Source of the DNA: Buddleja alternifolia
Taxonomy: Eukaryota; Streptophyta; Magnoliopsida; Lamiales; Scrophulariaceae
Direction of reading: 5' to 3'
Assembly: GCA_019426215.1 (NCBI GenBank)
Contig: WHWC01000144.1
Coordinates: 121,200 to 185,199, forward strand
DNA length: 64,000 nt
This document shows, in pieces, positions 10,191 through 19,874 of the stretch. How positions within the stretch are numbered: the first letter of the stretch is position 1; each line of letters opens with the position of its first letter. Position numbers and translations under genes: made by a program. The notes below the pieces were generated by a model. That model was not told the DNA's origin, searched no databases, and worked only from the letters and a program-made list of their open reading frames with translations.

Positions 10191-12383
10191 TTGTCGTCCA
10201 ACAAAGTAATAAAAAAGTCTCATGCAGAGAATATAGTTGTTATAGATTGCAAATTAGAAACCCACGACAATCTACCCTCCTTCGTGCTGGCAAACTATTG
10301 CAACAATATGCAACAGATATGTACATAAAGTTAGAGGCGACAAGATTGGATTACTACCGCCAAAATCAATCTACACTGAGATCTGAACTATACCAAGGAA
10401 TAATGGATAGTGTCTCAAAAGGAGAGTGTAGAGGGACTGAAATTGGTAAAAGAGTTGTCCTCCCTGCTTCGTTTATAGGTGGACCAAGAGATATGCGGCG
10501 CAGATATCTAGATGCATTGGCATTAGTACAAAGATTTGGAAAACCAGATCTTTTTATTACAATGACTTGCAATCCAGAGTGGAAAGAGATACAAGAAAAG
10601 TTGTACAATGGTCAGCGACCACAGGATCGGCCAGATTTAACCTCAAGGGTTTTTAGAGCAAAACTTCAGGATTTAAAAGATCAATTATTGAAAAAGGACA
10701 TTTTTGGCAAAGTTGCTGCACATGTACATGTTATTGAATTTCAAAAAAGAGGGATGCCACATGCTCATATTCTGATAATTTTGAAATCAGATTATAAAAT
10801 TACAACCCCAGATCATTTTGATAGATTCGTCAGTGCGGAACTTCCAAATAAAGAATTGCATCCTGAACTACATGACTTGATCATAAAACATATGATGCAT
10901 GGGCCATGTGGAGATAAGAACATGAAAAATTCTTGTATGTTGGATGGAAAGTGCAAATTTCACTACCCATGACAATATTGTGAAAGCACAACACAAGGAA
11001 AAGATGGATATCCAATCTACAGAAGAAGAAAAAATGGATTGAGTGTTAAAGTTCATAATGTTGAACTTAACAACCAGTGGGTGGTACATTATAGTCCATA
11101 TCTGTTATCAAGGTATAATTGTCATATAAATGTTGAGATTTGTTCAGGGGTGCAAGCTGTGAAATATCTGTGCAAATATATACATAAAGGTCATGATAGA
11201 GTAGCTTTTCAAATCACCAACAATGACGATGAGAATTCAATTGATGAAATTAAACAATTTCAAGATGCTCGATGGGTCTCTGCTCAAGAATCAATGTGGA
11301 GAATCTTTGAATTTAATTTGAATGAAATTTACCCAGCAGTCATCAATTTGCAGCTTCATCTCCCGAACCAGCAATGTTTAACTTATTGGGCGAATCAAAA
11401 TTTAGAAAATGTTTTAAGATGGGACCATGTCTCTGAAACAATGCTCACAGAGTACTTTTCAATGTGCTCTAGAAATGAAAATGCAAGGAAGTATCTTTAT
11501 AGAGAATTCGCTGAGCATTATGTGTGGGACAAACAAGGTAAATTCTGGAAAGAAAGGAGATGTCATCGGCAGAATTAATGGTGCAAATCCTATTGAAGGA
11601 GAAAGATATTATCTTAGAATGCTCTTGAACCATGTCAAAGGTCCAACATCTTTTCAAGATTTGCTAACAGTAAATGAAATGCGTTGCTCCAGTTTCAAAG
11701 AAGCTGCACAGAGAAGAGGATTGTTAGAATTTGATGATAGTATTGTTGAATGTTTAAAAGAAGCGGTGACTTTCCAAATGCCAAATGAACTACGAAGATT
11801 ATTTGCAATCATCTTAGTATATTGTGCACCTACTGATGTGAGACTTTTGGGGATGCATTCTTTGAGGCATTGTCTGAAGATTTTCGAAGAGAACAGGAAA
11901 CTTCAGAGGAAGTACAAGTTGCAAAAACTTTGAAATGTCTGAATTTTTTTTTGGAAAGCATGGGAAAAGCATAAGCTCATATGATCTTCCAAGCCTTGAT
12001 ATTGATTTGAACAACACGCATCACAATATTCCAAGAGAGATACAAGATGAGATGTCAATAGAAGTTCCACCCGAAGATTATGAAGCAATGCATAATTTGA
12101 ATCGAGAACAACATGATGCTTTCTCACAGATTATAGATTGTATAAAAAAAGGGAATGGTGGTATTTTTTTATTGACGGGCCAGGTGGAACCGGAAAAACT
12201 TTTTTATATCGAGCATTGCTAGGGCATATGAGATCTTAAAAACAAATTGCCCTTGCAACTGCTACATCAGGAGTTGCTGCTGCATAATGCCAGGTGGGAG
12301 AACAGCACATTCACGATTTAAAATACCAATAGATGCTAATTAATCAAGTGAATGCAGTATGTCCAAATAAAGTGGAATGATCG
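10191..12383 (+). pseudogene. Helitron Rep (HUH endonuclease) and truncated Pif1-like helicase
   Basis: Family features in order: KKVSCREYSCYRLQIR; RAGKLLQQYATDMY; the LDALALVQRFGKPDLFITMT block; the HUH motif in RGMPHAHILI (His codons at 10760 and 10766); KCKFHYP; the two catalytic tyrosines in VKYLCKYIHKGHD (11164 and 11176); GANPIEGERYYLRMLL; and the helicase Walker A GPGGTGKT (12177-12200). Rep catalytic residues survive, but the frame is broken. There is a TGA at 10970 (probably CGA to TGA), frameshifts near 11545, 11850 and 12165, and stops after Walker A. Helicase homology fades at about 12383 (KIPIDAN, then SECSMSK), so most of the helicase is missing. In intact elements this protein performs rolling-circle transposition. 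Confidence 0.9.
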
Positions 12384-12606
12384 ATGTGTATGACACAAGC
12401 GTATTTCCATTCATTTTTTGACAACTTTGATCAAAGGTTAATTTTTTAAAAAGTAAAATGGTACCAAAATTGCAACTTAAATTCAAATTGAACTAACTAT
12501 GAAATGAATGAATTTCAATGGGACAAAAAAGGAAATTTTCAAACCATTGAATATTAAAGTTAACTCCTGAAATGTATTAATTTTCATAATTCCCGAAAAT
12601 TGCATT

Positions 12607-12652
<46 letters not shown>

Positions 12653-12780
12653 TGAAGATTAAAGATCCACCACCGACAACAACATAATGATGGAACTATA
12701 TTGACTTAAGTTATATTTGATGCTGTTGCGATCCAAATATTGCATCCACTTTTAATTAATAATTTTTTAACACTCTTAAT
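12384..12780. other. Helitron interior without a gene; (AT)n microsatellite
   Basis: The helicase ends abruptly here. The stretch holds a perfect AT dinucleotide run at about 12609-12649 and no coding signal. Confidence 0.5.
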
Positions 12781-13170
12781 TACATGTGTTCAACGGTTGG
12801 TTTTCGAACTGAAAACTGAAACGAAAAAGTTTTGTTTGGTTCGGTTTTTCAGTCAAATCAAATTTCTGAAAAAAAAAAAAAAGTAGATATAAATAAATAA
12901 TTGGAATTTAATTATGACAAATTTAAATTCATTTTCTTATAAGTTGTCATTATGAAACACAATTTTTATAGTTTTTGATCTATATTATACTATATAAAAA
13001 AATTAAAAAATTAAAAATATCTTTTTTCGGTTAACCGAACCGAACCGAACCTTAAAACCAAAAACCGAACAGAAAACCAAATTTTTGAAAAAAAAAAAAA
13101 AAAAAGCCCAAAAACCTAACCGGATTTTTCGGTTCGGTTTCAGTCGATTCGGTCATTCCCTTAACAACCC
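12780..13170. mobile_element. Possible hAT-like MITE with cggttcggtt-rich ends
   Basis: The segment is bounded by caacggttggttttcg on the left and ttcccttaacaaccctac on the right, with internal cggttcggttt / aaccgaaccgaacc in opposite orientations. Such sequence is common in plant hAT-type MITEs. No target duplication was confirmed. Confidence 0.35.
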
Positions 13171-13310
13171 TACTCTTAATAGTCGTTTCACAAGCATTCC
13201 AATTCACACTTGGATCATCTCTACCAAATAATTTCTTAACTAATTCTTGTGATTTTGTCCTGCTGCAGAATCCATTAATATTCTTGAAGAAATTATCTAA
13301 TTGTTGCAAT
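13165..13310 (-). pseudogene. Captured gene fragment, copy 1
   Basis: The minus strand reads QQLDNFFKNINGFCSRTKSQ then ELVKKLFGRDDPSVNWNACE without a stop. The same peptide, slightly mutated, is encoded at 14240-14375. I do not recognise the family. The two copies keep amino-acid similarity (FFKNING, TKSQELV, FGRDDPSVNWNACET), which suggests an exon captured by the Helitron and duplicated. Confidence 0.5.
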
Positions 13311-13699
13311 TACCATCATCTGGGTCTTCTGTAATTTCATATTATGTCTCTAAAATATAACTCTCTGCCTTTATCTAATGTCTTAGGTGGAATCACCCGC
13401 AAAAAAATAACCAATCATCATGTGTCATTAATTTTTACGAAAAAATGTAAAATAGATATAAAGATATAATACAAATTACTGAAATTAAAATATTGGAAGA
13501 CAAGACGTTTCAAAAATTATACATGAATCATCAAACAAATAAGGTTCAATGTATATATGAATCAAATTCATAGTATACATATTATTGAATATGATGGTCA
13601 AAAAACAGGACTATTGTTTCACAAGTTCAAAATACTTCTTATTAAAATTAATAGTAATCACTACACATAATTAGATTCATATAATAAAACATTCATATA

Positions 13700-13990
13700 A
13701 TGTTGCGACGAAGCCAACGAATCTATGATCAGAACAGAAGAAGAAGTCTAAGAAAATCTACTTCAACCACATATTCAACCGCTTCTTCTTCATACATAAC
13801 TATTTTCATTAACGAAACAAAAGTGAGGAGGATGCAAAATAAAAATTGGAGGAACAAATACAAGGGAGTGCAAATGAGTAAATCAGGGAAGTAAGGTGCT
13901 TTTATATGGGATCCATTCAGGAAAAGCTACATCTGTTCAAGAACTTTTGGAATTGCTGAAGACACTTAGAAGGATACATTTCAATAATGA
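13700..13990 (+). pseudogene. AP2/ERF transcription-factor fragment captured in the Helitron
   Basis: After a basic Ser/Arg-rich leader (LRRSQRIYDQNRRRSLRKST) comes NKYKGVQMSKSGK, then a stop, then in frame AFIWDPFRKSYICSRTFGIAEDT. This follows the AP2/ERF pattern KYRGVRxRxxGKW.AEI.DPFRK.R.WLGTFxTAEEAA. Two in-frame stops (near 13891 and 13967) and loss of the conserved WLG show it is a dead fragment. The parent gene is not identifiable. Confidence 0.65.
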
Positions 13991-14239
13991 GGGATACACT
14001 TTGTATGTTCATTTCAATACAATGGATTGTGTTCATCTATATTTCAAATTTGATTAATTACCTTATGCTCTAACACATTTATTATAAAGAAATGCACACA
14101 TGTTAAGATACTATAAAATTGGATATCCATACACTAACAGAAAAATAAATTTTCGCGAAAATAAAACACCAATAAACCTAAATGAATTTTTCTATTCGAT
14201 TTCGGTCGGTTCAATCAATACGTGAACACCCATACTCTT

Positions 14240-14470
14240 AATGGCCGTTTCACAAGCATTCCAATTGACACTTGGGTCATCTCTGCCAAATCATTTGTTA
14301 ACTAATTCTTGTGATTTTGTCTTCCTACATAATCCATTAATATTCTTGAAGAAATTATATAATTGCTGAAATTACAATCATATGGGTTTTTTAATTTGTA
14401 ATTTCATATTAAGTCTCTAAAATCTAATTCTCCGACTTTGTCTAATGTCCTAGGTGGAATCAGCCATAAA
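14240..14470 (-). pseudogene. Captured gene fragment, copy 2
   Basis: A second copy of the unidentified exon at 13165-13310, with about 85% visible nucleotide similarity (ttcacaagcattccaatt, gatttgcagaattt-class phrases, ctaggtggaatca at the far end). The similarity to copy 1 continues past the exon to about 14570 (ataaagatataatacaa). Confidence 0.5.
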
Positions 14471-15096
14471 AAAATAATCAATGATCATGTCTCATTAATT
14501 TTTTAGAAAAAATGTAAAATACATATAAAGATATAATACAACTTACTGAAATTAAAAATAAATTTTTGACTTGATGACATGTTTCTTTAAAATCTAAATA
14601 AAAAATCAATTCAGACCAAAAAAATAATCAAACTTCAATCAGACAAAATAATTAATAAAATCAATCAGTTGAAAGTTCTCATAAGATTCATTCACTTGTC
14701 ATTGTGGTACATTACACAAGAAACAATGGTCAGATACATGTACATTCATAAAGGCCACATCATTTAATAAAAATTTCAATACTGGAAGACAAGAATCAAA
14801 CAAATAATTTATGTTTAGCATGTGTGTTAAAGTTTCGTTCCTTGAACTACGTGGGGTAAATGTATTTCAATTATAGTGGGCTAGTATTTGTAATTTCAAT
14901 TATAAGAGGGTAAGTTTGTATAATTACCTATTATAACAGTGGGTGTTGGTGTAATTTTTCCTATAATTTATACTATTTGTCATCTCAATTTTAATTATTG
15001 TAGATTATTTTTATTTATTTATGAAGTGTTGTTCGAAAATTTCAATTTTATTCGTTTAAATATTTAAATTATGCAATTATCTTGATAATTTTGTTT

Positions 15097-15128
15097 GAAC
15101 CACGTGCAACGCATGTGCTCTTTACTAG
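15097..15128 (+). other. Helitron 3' terminus hairpin and CTAG end
   Basis: cacgtgcaacgcatgtg can fold into a stem. About eight bases later the sequence ends CTAG, followed by host T. This is the termination signal of Helitrons. Confidence 0.85.
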
Positions 15129-15147
15129 TAATAAAAAGAGAATCATA

Positions 15148-15178
<31 letters not shown>

Positions 15179-16946
15179 CTAACCCCTATATAAATGTGTG
15201 AATAACTCATTTGTTTGTTCCATTGTGAAAAGACTTTTATACCCACCCTTATTATTAATAATAATTAATAATTAATAAAAGTACAAGAATCCATTGAATA
15301 GTAGGAAACCATTTAGTAGTAGGAGTCCAATTACATTAGGAGAAATCAATATTACTTGGCATATAATATTTAATCCTAAAATCCTATCTATCCATTTTAA
15401 TATTCACATAAACATACTACACGTTTTCTTTACTTCACAAAAGAAAAAAGTAGTTATTAATTAATACAAGAAAGAGAATTCATTTAGAAATTAAAAAAAA
15501 AATTAGTAGCATAAAACAATTTTGTAGGAGGAAAATAGATAATAAAAATATTTAAATTTCTTTATTATCTAATACTACTTAAGCAACATGCTTCAAGACT
15601 TAATTATGTATGAGAAGTGTAATAATTTATAGAGTTTGTAAAATTATGTTTTTTTTTTTAATATGAGACTGTAGATATAAGTTGGGAGAAAAATCAGTAA
15701 TAACTAGATCACTCATATAAGATAACTCTCCTTTTGTTCCAATTCTATAGATTTATGTTTACCCAATCATAAGTTTTACATGAGATTTGAAATATAAAAA
15801 TAGTTAGTATTTCATTTTAATTAACTGTTATTACTGTTACATTATTATTTTAAGTGAGAAGTTTGGGAAAAAAAAAGAAGTTCATGTTAAAAAAATTGAA
15901 CCTTATTTTGGCACATCCCAAAAAGAAAGAAGCAAAAATACCATAACGTGCTTGTACAAATAGATTGTCATGTATATAAATATAAATATATATAGTACAT
16001 ATAGAAAGAGACACACACATATATGTACATATAATTAGAGGTACATATGTGCTTGAATTTATTAGAATGAGTAACAAATAAAAGAAGAATGTGCTTGAAA
16101 ATAAAGTTTTATAAGCAATTTAATAAAAATATGATGTATTTATGTTCAATTAGAAAAAGACATAAAAACGAGTATTCTCATGTGATATTGTGCATTTTTT
16201 AAAGTTATTTTATCTTCAAAATGTCATAATAAAGAATATGGTCTCTGGTGTTAATTACTTTACATATGGAACTTGATACTATATTTTGAACACTATTAGA
16301 ACAAGTGATAGGAAAAAGTAAATATACTTGTGAGGATCACAAAGAAGGAAAACGACGTCAGTGACAAATTTACAAAAGATACATAAATTAATGATCGTAT
16401 GCACAAAGACGCTAGAAAAGAATACTGATAATTTGTGTCAAAAAAATATTTTTCATTCAAATAGATAAAATTAGTTTTTTAAGAGGATAGATAAAACTAA
16501 ATATTCTTAAATACATCTTGAGTATAACATAATAGCGGCAGATTAAAAGAAGAAAGAAACTTTTAACCATAGGAGATTATTTAGTAAAATAAAAGAAATA
16601 AGTAGATTCCTACATTGTCCATACGATCTAGATAATTAATGTGCTTAAAAAACTTTTTGTATACTCAAAAAATATGTAATAAAATATATGTATGATAGAA
16701 CTCTTAATATATTTATTAATGTTTTTGGGTTAGTAAATTATTCAAAAAATGTGTATTACAAGATTCGTGTAAAAAATGATGTGATATTGGTTGTCTGTTA
16801 TGTTTTAAGAAAATGATTAGGATTAATGGAATGTGTCAAAATCAAGTTTGATTTGTTGATGAATGATGTGTAAAACGTTTAGTTATTTTGTAATGAATAT
16901 GTAATTAAAAAATAATAAAGCAAGAAAGAGAAAAGCAAAATAGTTA

Positions 16947-17381
16947 GGCTCTTTTTGGATGTGTTTTCATTTTATTTTCAACCCTCATTTTTTAAAATAT
17001 ATAGGGAAATGAATTTTTTTATTTTTATGTGAGAAAAGTGAGTAGGTGTGCTAGGTTGTGTTTTTAAAAATGGTTGAAATTGGTGATTGTAATGTGTGAA
17101 ATGATTGAAAAGTAATGATTAGATGAATACTGTTAAATTTAAAAACTTAAAGGAGAGTTTAAAGAATTGAAAGGAGATGGGAGGGAAAAGTGATAAAAAG
17201 ATATTGTGAGATGAGTGATGTGAAATGTAATTTTAAAGAAATGATTGAAATTTATTGGGAACGTAAAAACAAGAATGAAAATGAGAATATTTTCAGTTAA
17301 AAAAGTGTAAAGTGTGTATTTTTATTTTTAAATAAAAATGAAAATGAAAAAAGTAATTTGAAAACACAAACAAACGGGCCC
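16947..17381. mobile_element. Tourist/Harbinger-like MITE with TTA target duplication
   Basis: The left end ggctctttttggatgtgttt and the right end (reverse complement gggcccgtttgtttgtgttt) are imperfect inverted repeats. TTA flanks both sides (16944-16946 and 17382-17384). It is 435 bp with no coding content. The superfamily is inferred from the TTA duplication and the terminus style. Confidence 0.5.
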
Positions 17382-18289
17382 TTAGAGAATGTATTTAGTG
17401 TTGAGAGATAGTATAATATGTAACCATAAAAAAAAAAGTATAATATGACATGAGATAATGTGCAGTGATGACAGTGTGTTGATTGATAGGTAGTTATAAA
17501 AGAAAAACTAAAAGAAGTTGATAAAAAAAAAATGTAATTTTGGTTGAAAATGTGTTGTAGTTGAAATTTTCAAAAAATTGTGATTCAAAAAATGAACAAA
17601 AAACATTGAAAACATAAACAAACATGACACATAGTCTTTTTTTTAGATATGAAGTGTTACGGAAATTTAAGTAAGAATATAATACTATAGATTCATTTTA
17701 AGGAACATAATCCTATCTTGGCACATCCCAAACAAAGAAAAAAATAATAGATGAGATACGACGAACATTATTTTTGATGTTAAAAGCATAGATGTATTTT
17801 CTGAAAATATAATGAACCGTTTTCTTACATAGGATTTTTTTCTTACCACTACTACAAAAAAGTCCTATTACAGCGCACCTATGACAGCGGTTTTGAAAAC
17901 TGCTGTAATAGGGGGTACTCGGTTCGGACCTATGACAGCGGTTCGAGCCGAACCGCTGTCATAGGTGTAAAAAAAAAAAAAAAAAATTGGACTTTTGGCA
18001 GCGGTTCAGTCGAACCGCTGCCACAAAGTTCACTTTTGGCAGCGGTTCGGGCCGAACCGCTGCCACAAGTGCACTTTTGGCAGCGGTTCGGGCAGAACCG
18101 CTGCCAAAAAGTTCACTGGCGGAACCGCTGCCAAGAACTTTGTGGCAGCGGTTCGGCGGAACCGCTGCCAAAAGTGAACTTTTTGGCAGCGGTTCTGCCC
18201 GAACCGCTGCCAAAAGTTGTCAAAAAAAAAAAAAAAATTGAACTTTGTGGCAGCGGTTCTGCCCGAACCGCTGCCAAAAGTTCAAAATT

Positions 18290-18345
18290 TGAGCGGGTTT
18301 ATTTCAAACCGGCCCCCCCTCTCTCTCACTCTCACTCTCACTCTC

Positions 18346-18384
<39 letters not shown>

Positions 18385-18480
18385 TCTCTCACCACCACCA
18401 CCACCGCCGACGCCCACCTCCGCCTCTGCCGCCGACGCCGACGCCGCCCACCTCCGCCGCCGACGCCTTCTTCCATTTAG
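18290..18480. repeat. CT-, CAC- and CCG-rich low-complexity tract inside the CACTA element
   Basis: About 60 bp of ct dinucleotides are followed by accaccacc and gccgacgcc triplets. It is far more GC-rich than its surroundings and resembles a 5' UTR and start of a host gene, so it may be captured DNA. No protein family is recognisable. Confidence 0.5.
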
Positions 18481-18537
18481 TTTTGGTATTTTTTTTAGAT
18501 AAATATATATACACACACACACACATAGAGTATATAT

Positions 18538-18905
18538 AGATGTATGTATATGTGGGTGTATGCATATATGTGTGGGTGTATGTATATTTGTGTATGTGTG
18601 GGTGTATTTATATTTGTGTATATGTGGGTGTATGTGTATGTATATTTGTGTATGAATATTTGTGTATGTATATATGTGGATGAGTGTATGTATATTTGTG
18701 TATATGTTCATGGGTGTATGCATATATGTGTATATGTTAATGGGTGTATTTGTGTATGTGTGGGTGTGTGTATATTTGTGTATGTATATATGTGGATGGG
18801 TGTATGTATATTTGTGTATATGTTGATGGGTGTATATATATTTGTGTATATGTTGATGGGTGTATGTATATTTATGTATGTGTGGGTGTACGTATATTTG
18901 TGTAT
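18538..18905. repeat. TG-rich minisatellite (tgtgtgggtgtatgtatatt type)
   Basis: Degenerate repeats of 16-30 bp built from gtgtatgtatatttgtgtat and gggtgtatg. The open frame across it (Met/Tyr/Val/Cys/Ile repeats) is a by-product of the repeat. Confidence 0.85.
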
Positions 18906-18941
18906 TTATGAAAATATTTCTCGGTTGAAATTTTGCGGTGT

Positions 18942-19207
18942 TGGAATGACACGAAATTCACAAAGTCATAGAGAAATGGCATTCTGAACAAAACGCAAGA
19001 CTTTGTCTTGCGCTCTCGTGATTTTAGCGATCCGAGATCGTTTAAGGCCTCAAATACGTGTTTTATTACAAAAATACGTATTTATGTAATAAAATGCGTA
19101 TTTGAGGCCTTAAACGATCTCGGATCGCTAAAATCACGAGAGCGCAAAATTTGCGTTTTGTTCAGAATGCCGTTTCGCTATGACCGTGCGAATTTCGTAT
19201 CATTCCG
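18942..19207. repeat. 266-bp near-perfect palindrome inside the CACTA element
   Basis: The arm from ggaatgacacgaaattc through ctctcgtgattttagcgatc to caaatacg is repeated in reverse complement on the other side of a short centre (near 19075). There are few mismatches and one small indel in about 125 bp per arm. A transcript would form a long hairpin able to feed small-RNA production. There is no protein-coding meaning. Confidence 0.85.
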
Positions 19208-19574
19208 ATATGGCAACATTATAAACGATAAAATAAAATTAAAAAAAAATAAATATACCACCCTATGACAGCGGTTCAGCCGGAACCGCTGCCATAGGGT
19301 CCAATTTAATTTTTTTTTTTAAATAAATGACCCTATGACAGCGGTTCTGCCGAAACCGCTGCCATAGGGTCACCCTACTGCAGCGGTTTCTATAGAACCG
19401 CTGTCATAGGGTGACCTATGACAGCGGTTCCGGAACCGCTGCCATAGGGTTTTGACCTATGGTAGCGGTACCTGTGGCAGCGGTTCAAAACCGCTGTAAT
19501 AGGCCCAAAAAAACCGCTGCTATAGGTCATTTCTGTAGTAGTGTACTTAGAATTATTTATTAAACCCTTTTGAT

Positions 19575-19619
<45 letters not shown>

Positions 19620-19874
19620 GATACATTAAGTTAAACTACAATATGGTTGGACAAATGAATTATATCTAGAAGTTCGTTATGTATTTGAAGTTATTTGAAT
19701 TAATAACAAATATAAAAATGTACTTGAAAACGAAACATATAAAAATATAATAAGAGAGAATATAATGTACTTAATTTAAATGAACTATTAGTAAGATTTA
19801 TTTGTTAATAACTTAAATATTCATAAAGAGATTTGACATAAATAATGATAAGTTTCATAATCATCTACGTTAAT

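Larger units (their letters stand above)
5468..15128 (+). mobile_element. Autonomous-type Helitron (decayed), 9.66 kb
   Basis: The 5' end is TCTATATCTATTCTAAAAGT directly after an A. The 3' end is a cacgtgcaacgcatgtg hairpin, then ctctttactag, followed by T, matching the Helitron rules (5' TC, 3' hairpin plus CTRR, insertion between A and T). Joining 5467 to 15129 recreates the uninterrupted sequence seen at 35970-36000 (aaggactgaatcataaaaac versus aaggactcaaa + taataaaaag), so the boundaries rest on an empty-site comparison as well as motifs. It contains a broken Rep/Pif1-helicase gene, captured gene fragments (AP2/ERF and an unidentified exon present twice) and nested repeats. Confidence 0.9.
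17847..19543. mobile_element. Non-autonomous CACTA (En/Spm) element, 1697 bp
   Basis: It starts CACTACTACAAAAAAGTC and ends in the inverted form ctgtagtagtg. The 3-bp target duplication TAC is perfect (17844-17846, 19544-19546). Both subterminal regions are packed with short palindromes of the type ggcagcggtt/aaccgctgcc, the usual transposase-binding repeats of the superfamily. There is no transposase gene. The interior carries a GC-rich CT/CACCAC/CCG tract, a tgtgtgggtgtatg-type minisatellite and a long palindrome. Open frames reading through these repeats are not genes. Confidence 0.92.

Noticed and set aside
17959..18540. Several overlapping frames on both strands (AAVRAEPLPK-type repeats)
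   Set aside because: They are translations of the palindromic subterminal repeats and CT/CCG tracts of the CACTA element.
18544..18987. 147-codon open frame rich in Tyr, Val, Met and Cys
   Set aside because: It reads through a TG-rich minisatellite; composition follows the repeat and there is no domain.
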